Shown here: one piece after another, positions 47,093 to 55,266 of the stretch
Layout of the letters: the number at the start of each line of letters is the position of its first letter
Numbering within the stretch: position 1 is the stretch's first letter
Origin: Chitinophaga skermanii
GTDB taxonomy: Bacteria > Bacteroidota > Bacteroidia > Chitinophagales > Chitinophagaceae
Direction of reading: 5' to 3'
DNA: 64,000 bases
Assembly (NCBI RefSeq): GCF_003259335.1
Contig: NZ_QLLL01000001.1
Location: 248,001 to 312,000 of the forward strand
Notes under the pieces: model-generated
What the model was told of the DNA's origin: nothing
Databases searched by the model: none
What the model saw: only the letters and a program-made list of their open reading frames with translations
Made by a program: the position numbers and the translations under genes

Positions 47093-48580
47093 ATGTTCGA
47101 CATAGAGAAAATTTTATCGCACGTCTTGTATGATCCAAAAGATCCAGTGCTTTTTAACAGTGCGTTTTTCCTTTATTTCTTTGCCTTCTTTTTGCTGTGT
47201 TACCAATTGGTAGCACATAACCAGCGTGGGCGTGTATGGGTATTTACCATCTTTTCATTGTACTTGTTTTACAAAGCCTGTAACGAGTACGTGCTCCTCG
47301 TCATTCTTTCAGCCATCGTCGATTTTAACCTGTCGCGGTGGATTAACGACTTGAAAACGCCTTGGAAACGGAAGTGGTTATTGGCCTTTAGTATCGTGAT
47401 TAACGTAGGTGTATTATTTTATTTCAAGTACACGAACTTCTTCATCGGTATTATGAACGATTTAAGCGTGGGGCATTTTACCCCGATCCACGTGTTATTG
47501 CCGATTGGTATTTCGTTTTACACCTTCGAAAACCTTAGTTACACCATTGATGTGTACAGGAAGGAGATTAAGCCGGTAACCAACTTCATGGATTATCTTT
47601 TCTTCTTATCGTTCTTCCCGAAATTGATGATGGGCCCTATTGTACGTGCTGCCGATTTCTTGCCGCAGATTTACAAGCCTTACCATTTAACGAAAGAAGA
47701 CGTGGGCCGTGGTTTGTTCTTGATTATGGGCGGTTTGTTTAAGAAGGTGGTGATATCGGACTTTATCTACCAAAACTTTGTACAATATATTTTTGATGAT
47801 CCTTCTCGCCATACGGGTATCGAGTGTTTGATGGGTGTATATGGATATGCCTTGGTGATATACTGTGATTTCTCAGGTTATTCCGACATGGCTATTGGTA
47901 TTGCGCGGTGGATGGGATTCGTTGTGCCGCCGAACTTCGATAAACCTTACCGTAGTTCTAGCATTACGGAGTTTTGGAGAAGGTGGCATATTTCATTGTC
48001 TTCCTGGTTGAAAGATTATATCTACATCCCATTAGGCGGTAACCGCAAAGGTAAATTCAGGCAACAGGTAAACCTGATGTTAACCATGCTAATTGGTGGT
48101 TTCTGGCATGGTGCTAACTGGAACTTCATTTTCTGGGGTGGTATGCACGGTGGCGCTTTGGCGGTTGACAAAGTGTGGATTAAATGGCAAAAGGCCCGTA
48201 CATTCTTGAAAACAAATACCGTGGCTGCAAAACTATGGAAGCTGGGCGGCATCCTCTTTACCTTCCATTTCGTATGTTTCTGCTGGATATTTTTCGAGTC
48301 GAAAACATTTGGCGATTCATGGACCCTTATTCACCAGGTGGCATTTGATTTCCAAGGTAATTTATGGAAAGACTTGCTTACTGGGTATACAGCAGTGTTT
48401 ATACTGATGGCAATAGGTTATATTGCACATTTTTTACCATATAAAGTAGAGTTTAAGCTCGAGAAGTACTTAGAAAAACTGCCGGTTTGGGCGAGTATCG
48501 TGGTAATGGTGGCCTTTATTTGGTGCATTATCCAGGTGAAAACCACGGAACCAATGATTCCTATTTATTTCCGTTTCTAA
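47093..48580 (+). CDS. MBOAT family O-acyltransferase (AlgI/PatA/DltB-like)
   Basis: 495 residues from MFDIEKILSHVLYD; a GTG four codons upstream is an alternative. About ten to twelve membrane helices. The MBOAT signature includes LLPIGISFYTFENLSYTIDVYR, ITEFWRRWHISLSSWLKDYIYIPLGGNRKG, and MLIGGFWHGANWNFIFWGGMHG with the likely catalytic H339. It should move acyl (usually acetyl) groups across the inner membrane to an extracytoplasmic carrier, here probably the two SGNH proteins encoded directly upstream. Last gene of the cluster. Confidence 0.92.
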   Translation: MFDIEKILSHVLYDPKDPVLFNSAFFLYFFAFFLLCYQLVAHNQRGRVWVFTIFSLYLFYKACNEYVLLVILSAIVDFNLSRWINDLKTPWKRKWLLAFSIVINVGVLFYFKYTNFFIGIMNDLSVGHFTPIHVLLPIGISFYTFENLSYTIDVYRKEIKPVTNFMDYLFFLSFFPKLMMGPIVRAADFLPQIYKPYHLTKEDVGRGLFLIMGGLFKKVVISDFIYQNFVQYIFDDPSRHTGIECLMGVYGYALVIYCDFSGYSDMAIGIARWMGFVVPPNFDKPYRSSSITEFWRRWHISLSSWLKDYIYIPLGGNRKGKFRQQVNLMLTMLIGGFWHGANWNFIFWGGMHGGALAVDKVWIKWQKARTFLKTNTVAAKLWKLGGILFTFHFVCFCWIFFESKTFGDSWTLIHQVAFDFQGNLWKDLLTGYTAVFILMAIGYIAHFLPYKVEFKLEKYLEKLPVWASIVVMVAFIWCIIQVKTTEPMIPIYFRF

Positions 48581-48696
48581 AATATGCGCAGGTAATAGGT
48601 CGGCCATGGTGGCGACTCTAACACTATTTTATTCATGAAAATAGAAAGTATTATGCATTTTGTTAATATATATGCATATTCCTAACAATAAGTGAG

Positions 48697-48704
48697 TAAA
48701 TTTG
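48697..48704 (+). promoter_or_regulatory. TAnnTTTG promoter element, fabF
   Basis: TAAATTTG, 31 nt before the fabF ATG. Confidence 0.6.
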
Positions 48705-48735
48705 CGCTCTAACTTTTGTTTTTAAAGTCAATCTT

Positions 48736-49998
48736 ATGCGTACTGTTACACTGAGAAGAGTAGTGATCACCGGCTTGGGAGCATTAACACCGATCGGTAA
48801 TGATGTGAATACATTCTGGAATAATATGAAGGCCGGTAAAAGTGGTGCCGGACCGATCACAAGATTTGATCCTACCGAATTCAAGACCAAGTTTGCTTGT
48901 GAATTGAAGGGATTGAATATTGATGATTTTATCGATAAGAAGGAAGCAAAGAAAATGGATTTGTTTACACAATATGCCATGATCGCTGCCGACGAAGCAA
49001 TGAAAAGTGCAAATTTTGATCTCGAGAAAATCGATAGAACAAAATTTGGTGTGATTTGGGCTTCTGGTAACGGTGGTATGCAAACCTTCGAAGACCAGAT
49101 CATCGAATTCCAAAACAATAATTTCGTTCCTAAATTCAGTCCTTTCTTTATCGTAAGACTGATTTCTGATATTGCTGCCGGCCAAATTGCTATGAAGTAT
49201 GGCTTAATGGGTATTAACTATTGTACCGTTTCTGCTTGTGCTTCTTCAAACAGTGCCTTGGTAGATGCTTTCAACTATGTACGCATGGGTAAAGCAAATA
49301 TGATCTTGGCGGGTGGTTCTGAATCCCCCATCACACGTGCAGGTATCGCCGGTTTCAATGCATTAAAGGCTTTATCTACCCGTAACGACGATCCTACAAC
49401 CGCTTCTCGCCCTTGGGATGCTGAACGCGACGGTTTCGTAATGGGTGAAGGCGCTGGTGCCATCATCTTAGAAGATTATGATCACGCTATCGCTCGTGGT
49501 GCTACTATCTACGGCGAAATGGTAGGTGGTGCAATGACAGCCGATGCATACCACTTAACAGCTACCCACCCAGAAGGTTTAGGTGCTCAATATGGTATGA
49601 AACAAGCTTTAGAAGATGCAGAATTGACAATCGACGATGTTGATTACATCAATGCACACGCTACTTCTACTCCTTTAGGCGACGTTTCCGAAATTAAAGC
49701 TATTGCGGCTGTATTCGGCGACCGTTTGAAAGATATCAACATCTCTGCTACGAAATCAATGACTGGTCACCTACTAGGTGCTGCAGGCGCCGTAGAAGCG
49801 ATCGCTTGTATCAAAGCAATCCAAGATGATGTTGTTCCGCCAACAATCAGCACTACAACACTTGGTGAAGGTTTGCCAGAAGGATTGAACCTTACATTAG
49901 GCCAAGCACAAAAACGCACTATCAACGTTGCTATGAGTAATACTTTCGGCTTCGGTGGACACAACGCTATTGCTGTGTTCAAGAAGTTTAAAGGTTAA
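48736..49998 (+). CDS. fabF: Beta-ketoacyl-ACP synthase II
   Basis: 420 residues. Catalytic Cys168 in TVSACASSNSA, and the two histidines in INAHATSTPLGD and KSMTGHLLGAAGAVEA, form the Cys-His-His triad. PWDAERDGFVMGEGAG and NTFGFGGHNA are standard. It elongates acyl-ACP with malonyl-ACP in fatty acid synthesis. No acpP lies immediately upstream, unlike the common acpP-fabF pairing; it has its own promoter and terminator. Confidence 0.95.
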   Translation: MRTVTLRRVVITGLGALTPIGNDVNTFWNNMKAGKSGAGPITRFDPTEFKTKFACELKGLNIDDFIDKKEAKKMDLFTQYAMIAADEAMKSANFDLEKIDRTKFGVIWASGNGGMQTFEDQIIEFQNNNFVPKFSPFFIVRLISDIAAGQIAMKYGLMGINYCTVSACASSNSALVDAFNYVRMGKANMILAGGSESPITRAGIAGFNALKALSTRNDDPTTASRPWDAERDGFVMGEGAGAIILEDYDHAIARGATIYGEMVGGAMTADAYHLTATHPEGLGAQYGMKQALEDAELTIDDVDYINAHATSTPLGDVSEIKAIAAVFGDRLKDINISATKSMTGHLLGAAGAVEAIACIKAIQDDVVPPTISTTTLGEGLPEGLNLTLGQAQKRTINVAMSNTFGFGGHNAIAVFKKFKG

Positions 49999-50031
49999 TA
50001 CCTACAACTACTACGAAAAAATACACTATTG

Positions 50032-50061
50032 CCCCGGTAAGCTCGCTTACCGGGGTTTTTA
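50032..50061 (+). terminator. Terminator of fabF
   Basis: 11-bp perfect stem CCCCGGTAAGC/GCTTACCGGGG (50032-50042 and 50045-50055) followed by TTTTT. Confidence 0.9.
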
Positions 50062-50129
50062 TTTGTGGAAAATAAAATCCAATTTTGCTGAATCTCCGAA
50101 TATTGATCTTAGCATATCAACCTACAATT

Positions 50130-50312
50130 ATGAACAAGCAAGACACTTTGAAATTAAAACAAGAAGTGGAGCGCCGTGTAAAAACCCTAGATGAACTGTT
50201 GACCGAACTATATGGCAAATCCGGCTCTTCCAAAAGAGAGAAAATTGAATTGGAATACCAGCAATTCAAAAAAGAACAACCCAAAGAAAGCAACAAATTT
50301 AATCACCAGTAA
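50130..50312 (+). CDS. Small charged helical protein, 60 residues
   Basis: Starts MNKQDTLKLKQEVERRVKTLDELLTEL; the frame is open upstream but this ATG is the natural start. It is almost wholly a charged amphipathic helix or coiled coil (KREKIELEYQQFKKEQ). It lies between the fabF terminator and canonical uvrA. The heptad-like pattern and length suggest a real small protein, but I cannot name a family. Confidence 0.55.
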   Translation: MNKQDTLKLKQEVERRVKTLDELLTELYGKSGSSKREKIELEYQQFKKEQPKESNKFNHQ

Positions 50313-50457
50313 ACAAATCATTGTTATATCAATTAACGACTATGTATTGATAACCCCGTTGAATAACCCTGTTGATAAATTTTTATTATTAACACTCTTT
50401 TAGCCTTCTTTTAAAACCCTTTGTACATAAAGGTTTTAGGGGATTGTGTCATATTTT

Positions 50458-50476
50458 CGTAATGCGCGGCATTACG
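50458..50476. promoter_or_regulatory. Perfect inverted repeat upstream of uvrA
   Basis: CGTAATGC-GCG-GCATTACG, an 8-bp dyad with a 3-nt centre, 29 nt before ATG 50506 and 56 nt before ATG 50533. Fits an operator for a dimeric repressor or a tight RNA hairpin. Regulator unknown. Confidence 0.4.
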
Positions 50477-50532
50477 GGCTTTCTCCTAATTTTTTCGTAG
50501 CTTAGATGTTCGAACTACGTTTCGAGAATGTT

Positions 50533-53415
50533 ATGGCAAAATTAAAGAAAAACGTAACGGGGGAACCCGCTCCAGCGATCAGTGCTGACGATCAAATAGA
50601 GGTATATGGCGCACGGGAACACAACCTCAAAAACATAGATATTAATCTTCCCAAAAACAAGTTAGTCGTTATAACGGGCATCAGCGGCAGCGGAAAATCT
50701 TCCCTCGCCTTCGATACCATTTATGCCGAAGGACAACGTCGCTACATGGAAAGCTTCGGGGCCTACGCGCGCCAGTTTATCGGCGATATGGAACGCCCAG
50801 ATGTGGATAAAATTACTGGGCTCTCTCCCGTTATCTCCATCGAACAAAAAACGACCAACAAGAACCCACGCTCTACCGTAGGTACCATCACAGAAATTTA
50901 CGATTTCCTTCGCTTGTTATACGCCCGCGTAGGGGTGGCCTATTCCTACGAAACGGGTAAACGCATGACACGCTTCTCGGAAGAGGAAATCCTAGAACAT
51001 ATCTACAAGAACAAAGACAAGAAGAAACTCGTGATCCTTGCCCCCCTCGTAAGAGGTAGGAAAGGACATTACCGCGAATTATTCGAACAAGTACGCAAAC
51101 AGGGTTACCTGAAAGTGCGCATCGATGGCGAAATCGTAGACCTTAAAGAGCGTTTACAAGTAGATCGCTATAAGATCCACGATATTGAACTGGTAATTGA
51201 TAGGATCGTGGTGAATAGTGAATCCCGCGTGAGAATAAGTCAAAGCGTACAGAAGGCATTGCAAATGGGGAAAGGACTCATGTTCATTCTCGATAGCGAT
51301 ACCAATAAGCTCGCGCAATACAGCAAACAGCTCATGTGTGAAGACACAGGTATTTCCTACGAAGAACCTTCACCCAACACCTTCTCCTTTAACTCGCCGT
51401 ACGGCGCCTGCCCGCGTTGCAAAGGTTTAGGTACAATTTACCAAATCGACCTCAACGAGGTAATTCCCGACTATAGCAAATCCATCGAGGAAGGTGGCCT
51501 AGTACCACTCGGGGAAGCCCGCGACACGTTCACGTACAAACAAGTGCAAACCCTTGCACGGAAATATAAATTCTCCCTCAAGGCACCCATCGCCGATATT
51601 CCCCCTTCTGCCCTCAACCTATTGCTATACGGCAATACCAATGGCGCAACGAATATGGATGTAACGGTAGATGAAGAAGCAGCACCTATCGACGTAAACG
51701 CCGAATACGAAGGGGTCGTAAACATGGTTCGCCGGTATTTCAACGATACTTCCAGCGACCACGTACGCACTTGGGCCGAAGGTTTCATGAAGCTCCAAGC
51801 CTGCCCGGAATGTAACGGCACACGCTTACGCAAAGAAAGCCTGTTCTTCAAAGTGGATGAACGCAATATCAGCGAACTCAGCAATATGGACTTACTCCGC
51901 TTACGCGAATGGTTCACCGGTATCGAAGAACGCCTCGACAATAAACAAAATGCCATTGCCAAAGACATTCTCAAAGAAATCCGCGAACGCCTAGGTTTCT
52001 TATTGAATGTGGGCTTAACATATCTTACCCTCAACCGTGCTACGCGCACTCTTTCCGGTGGCGAATCGCAACGAATTCGCTTGGCTACACAAATTGGCTC
52101 GCAACTCATGGGTATCACCTATATCTTGGATGAACCAAGTATTGGGCTACACCAACGCGATAATATGCAGCTGATCGACGCCCTCCGTAACTTAAAAGAG
52201 ATGGGTAACACGGTAATCGTAGTAGAACACGATAAAGATATCATGCTACACGCCGATCACCTCGTAGATATTGGCCCCGGGGCAGGCAAACATGGTGGCC
52301 AAGTGGTAGCACAAGGCACACCAAAGGAAATGTTGAAGATGAACACCGCCACGGCCGGCTATTTAAGCGGGAAAACGGAAAGCCCAATCCCGGCTGAACG
52401 TCGAAAAGGCAACGGTAAGTTCCTAGAACTGAAAGGTGTAACAGGGAATAACCTGAAAAACGTATCCGTGAAGTTCCCATTAGGTACCTTCATTTGCGTA
52501 ACAGGTGTATCTGGTAGCGGTAAATCCACGCTTATCAACGAAACTCTTTACCCTATTCTTTCCAAGCACGCTTATAACTCCAAGTTCGAACCCATGCCTT
52601 ACAAGAGCGTGAAAGGTTTAGAGCATCTCGATAAAGTAATTGAAATCGACCAATCGCCGATTGGCCGCACGCCAAGAAGTAACCCAGCTACTTATTGTGG
52701 CTTCTTTACCGACATTCGTACACTCTTTGCACAAGTACCAGAGGCAAAAATCCGTGGGTACAACGCGGGCCGCTTCTCTTTCAACGTGAAAGGTGGTCGT
52801 TGCGATGTTTGTGAAGGTGCAGGTGTTCGTGTAATCGAAATGAACTTCTTACCCGATGTATTCGTGCATTGCGAAAAGTGTAACGGTCGCCGGTATAACC
52901 GCGAAACCTTGGAGATTCGCTATAAAGGCAAATCTATTTCCGATGTGTTAGATATGACGGTGGATGAAGCTGTTGAGTTCTTCCAACCCGTTCCATTCAT
53001 TTACCGTAAAGTAAAAACGTTACAAGATGTAGGGCTAGGGTACATTACCTTGGGTCAATCTGCTGTAACCCTTTCTGGTGGTGAAGCACAACGTGTGAAA
53101 TTGGCCACGGAATTGTCTAAGAAGGATACGGGTAAAACCATTTACATCCTCGACGAGCCTACAACCGGCTTACACTTCCAAGATATCCAGTTGTTGTTGA
53201 AGGTATTGAATAAGTTGGTGGAACGTGGTAACACGGTGCTGGTGATTGAACATAACTTGGACGTCATTAAAATGGCCGATTATATCGTGGATTTGGGTCC
53301 TGAAGGTGGTGAAGGTGGTGGAACAATTCTTGCAACCGGTACCCCGGAAGAAGTGGTGAAGTGCAAAGAAAGCCATACCGCCCGTTTCTTAAAGCAAGAA
53401 TTACACATATCATAA
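50533..53415 (+). CDS. uvrA: Excinuclease ABC subunit A (canonical)
   Basis: 960 residues if started at MAKLKKN; ATG 50506 would add nine residues. Two ABC modules: Walker A GISGSGKSS and GVSGSGKST, signatures [11 protein letters not shown] and [11 protein letters not shown], Walker [14 protein letters not shown] and [12 protein letters not shown]. The zinc module GGRCDVCEGAGVRV...CEKCNGRRYNRETLEI and the tail ESHTARFLK match E. coli UvrA closely. In the first zinc finger the first CxxC is reduced to a single Cys (MCEDTG) while ACPRC remains. It recognises bulky lesions and loads UvrB. No uvrB in the window. Confidence 0.95.
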   Translation: MAKLKKNVTGEPAPAISADDQIEVYGAREHNLKNIDINLPKNKLVVITGISGSGKSSLAFDTIYAEGQRRYMESFGAYARQFIGDMERPDVDKITGLSPVISIEQKTTNKNPRSTVGTITEIYDFLRLLYARVGVAYSYETGKRMTRFSEEEILEHIYKNKDKKKLVILAPLVRGRKGHYRELFEQVRKQGYLKVRIDGEIVDLKERLQVDRYKIHDIELVIDRIVVNSESRVRISQSVQKALQMGKGLMFILDSDTNKLAQYSKQLMCEDTGISYEEPSPNTFSFNSPYGACPRCKGLGTIYQIDLNEVIPDYSKSIEEGGLVPLGEARDTFTYKQVQTLARKYKFSLKAPIADIPPSALNLLLYGNTNGATNMDVTVDEEAAPIDVNAEYEGVVNMVRRYFNDTSSDHVRTWAEGFMKLQACPECNGTRLRKESLFFKVDERNISELSNMDLLRLREWFTGIEERLDNKQNAIAKDILKEIRERLGFLLNVGLTYLTLNRATRTLSGGESQRIRLATQIGSQLMGITYILDEPSIGLHQRDNMQLIDALRNLKEMGNTVIVVEHDKDIMLHADHLVDIGPGAGKHGGQVVAQGTPKEMLKMNTATAGYLSGKTESPIPAERRKGNGKFLELKGVTGNNLKNVSVKFPLGTFICVTGVSGSGKSTLINETLYPILSKHAYNSKFEPMPYKSVKGLEHLDKVIEIDQSPIGRTPRSNPATYCGFFTDIRTLFAQVPEAKIRGYNAGRFSFNVKGGRCDVCEGAGVRVIEMNFLPDVFVHCEKCNGRRYNRETLEIRYKGKSISDVLDMTVDEAVEFFQPVPFIYRKVKTLQDVGLGYITLGQSAVTLSGGEAQRVKLATELSKKDTGKTIYILDEPTTGLHFQDIQLLLKVLNKLVERGNTVLVIEHNLDVIKMADYIVDLGPEGGEGGGTILATGTPEEVVKCKESHTARFLKQELHIS

Positions 53416-53460
53416 TACTAGCATTCTCGATACTGCCAGCTTTTTACTAATATTGCAGCG

Positions 53461-53940
53461 ATGAATTCGATGTTTAAACTATGCGCCGGCTTATTGTTGT
53501 TGGCCACGACTTTCTACGCGTGCGACGATCAAACCGAAACATGCGATAAAGCGTTCCGCGCCAGCGTGCGTATGCGCTTTAAGTACCCGCGCCCAATCGA
53601 TGGTCGCGTGGTAGATACAACATTACCTTACGTAACCATTAAATCTATGATGGGCGATACGGTGGCAAAGAACCAAACCGGTTTAACCGGCGTAGCCTTG
53701 CCGCTTAACGGGGTAATCGACAGCACATGGTACTACTTTAAAGCGGATTCTACAGTACTCGGCGATACAATCCTATTTAGATATAAACGTCATCAACAGT
53801 TTATCTCACCAGGATGTGGATTTGCCACGTATTACCACCTCGATACAGTAATAACCACGCGCCACGCGATCGATTCTATCCAGATTATCAACAAGGAAGT
53901 GACCAATAATGAAGACATTCATCTTTACCTGTTTTATTAG
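53461..53940 (+). CDS. DUF6452-like lipoprotein
   Basis: 159 residues. N-terminal hydrophobic segment ending in a lipobox-like FYAC (lipidated Cys at about 21), followed by DDQTETCDK with a conserved second Cys, then a beta domain with DTTLPYVTIKSM and FISPGCGFATYYHLDTV. This matches the Bacteroidota DUF6452 type, of unknown function. It overlaps the DUF6048 gene by 32 nt, an arrangement typical for this pair, so the products probably act together in the envelope. Confidence 0.72.
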   Translation: MNSMFKLCAGLLLLATTFYACDDQTETCDKAFRASVRMRFKYPRPIDGRVVDTTLPYVTIKSMMGDTVAKNQTGLTGVALPLNGVIDSTWYYFKADSTVLGDTILFRYKRHQQFISPGCGFATYYHLDTVITTRHAIDSIQIINKEVTNNEDIHLYLFY

Positions 53941-54700
53941 TTTGTTGCTTTGCGCAGGTGTAGCTCAGGCGCAACAGAAAACCGACTCGGCATCGGCCAA
54001 GAAACCGTCTGCTGTTAAAACAGATTCGGCTACCGTGCACTTGAAGAACGATACCTTAAAGATTCATCAAACTTACCCGGCGGGTTTGCGTATTGGAATA
54101 GATATTAGTCGTTTCGCGATGATGTTTTTCCAACCATACCGTACGGATGTTAACTTTACGGCAGATGCACGTATTAACAAAGACTTGTATGCTGTGGCGG
54201 ATTTTGGTGTGAACAGAACAAAACATTCCGATACAAATTATACCTATAAAGGCGGCGGTGCTTTCATAGCGCTGGGCGTTGATTATAACTTGTTAAAGAA
54301 ACAAAGTATCCACGAAAATAACATGTTCTTCGTAGGTGCCCGCTATGGTGTAGCTATGTTCAACTACGAATTCCCTACTTATACGATCTACGATAACTAT
54401 TACGGCAACGTAACAGGCAGCGTACCAAAAACAAACGAAATGGCCCATTGGTTAGAGTTTGCCGTAGGTTTACGTACAGAAGTATTGAAGAACTTCTACA
54501 TGGGATGGAGTTTACGGGTACGTACCTTGTTAAATAGCAAGATTATTGATGGCGACTATGCGCCTTTGGTTATTCCTGGTTATGGTGCCGGCGATAAGAA
54601 AGCGGTGTTCGACTTCAATTATACCCTTTCTTACCTCATTCCATTATACAAACTAAAAGCTCCTTCTGCCCCAATCGCGGTGCCTAAGAAGAAAAAATAA
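53909..54700 (+). CDS. DUF6048-like outer-membrane beta-barrel protein
   Basis: 263 residues. Signal peptide MKTFIFTCFISLLLCAGVAQAQ, a Ser/Lys/Asp-rich linker, then beta strands such as LRIGIDISRFAMMFFQPYRTDVNFTADARINKDLYAVADFG and the barrel-like GGGAFIALGVDYNLL, ending with PKKKK. Matches the DUF6048 type that neighbours DUF6452 in many Bacteroidota. Role unknown; the barrel could hold or export the lipoprotein partner. The start lies inside the preceding gene. Confidence 0.72.
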   Translation: MKTFIFTCFISLLLCAGVAQAQQKTDSASAKKPSAVKTDSATVHLKNDTLKIHQTYPAGLRIGIDISRFAMMFFQPYRTDVNFTADARINKDLYAVADFGVNRTKHSDTNYTYKGGGAFIALGVDYNLLKKQSIHENNMFFVGARYGVAMFNYEFPTYTIYDNYYGNVTGSVPKTNEMAHWLEFAVGLRTEVLKNFYMGWSLRVRTLLNSKIIDGDYAPLVIPGYGAGDKKAVFDFNYTLSYLIPLYKLKAPSAPIAVPKKKK

Positions 54701-54709
54701 TACACTGAT

Positions 54710-54736
54710 GCGTGTTGCGTTTTACGGCGCAACACG
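54710..54736. terminator. Hairpin between converging DUF6048 and GNAT genes
   Basis: 9-bp stem CGTGTTGCG/CGCAACACG at about 54711-54736 overlapping the GNAT stop codon region. U-tracts are weak on both strands. Confidence 0.45.
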
Positions 54737-55177
54737 TACCATTTCGATATGCGGGATGTTGTCTTCCAAATACATATCACTCGCTTTTACAAACCCCAAT
54801 TCCTCGTAAAACCGCTGCAAGTATTCCTGCGCCCCAATACGGATTTCCTTCGCCTCGAAATGTTCTTCCACAGACGCTATCGATACACGCATCAACTCCT
54901 TACCAATCCCCAATTTTCGCACACTAAAAGCCGTCGCTACCCTGCCTATGCTCGCCTCCTTGAATTTAATGCCCGAATCAAATAACCGGGTAACGGCTAC
55001 CAACTGGTTATCGTCGGTATAACCAAGTACATGCAAGGCTTTTTGATCACTATTGTCGAGGTCTAAATACACGCAGTTTTGCTCCACTACAAACACTTCC
55101 GAACGCAAACGGAGCAGGTCGTATAACTCGTGTACGCCTAAGTCTTCAAACTTCTTAACAAACCAAGTAATTTTCAT
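54722..55177 (-). CDS. ElaA-type GNAT N-acetyltransferase
   Basis: 151 residues, ElaA length. LYDLLRLRSEVFVVEQNCVYLDLDNSDQKALHVLG is the signature N-terminus of ElaA proteins, followed by the acetyl-CoA-binding motif A region ASIGRVATAFSVRKLGIGKELM and YEELGFVKASDMYLEDNIPHIEM. It transfers an acetyl group to an amine; the natural substrate of ElaA is not established. Monocistronic, next to the M13 peptidase. Confidence 0.88.
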   Translation of the reverse strand: MKITWFVKKFEDLGVHELYDLLRLRSEVFVVEQNCVYLDLDNSDQKALHVLGYTDDNQLVAVTRLFDSGIKFKEASIGRVATAFSVRKLGIGKELMRVSIASVEEHFEAKEIRIGAQEYLQRFYEELGFVKASDMYLEDNIPHIEMVRVAP

Positions 55178-55189
55178 GCGACATATAGT

Positions 55190-55228
55190 TTAAAAAAAAT
55201 GCACCGTGAGAAGTTATCCCACGGTGCA
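55190..55228 (-). terminator. Terminator of M13 peptidase gene
   Basis: 9-bp stem TGCACCGTG/CACGGTGCA (55200-55208 and 55220-55228) with an A8 run to the left, giving the minus-strand U-tract. Confidence 0.85.
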
Positions 55229-55266
55229 AGTATAATAGTTTGCGGTAAATTTTCCCGGAACAGCTA

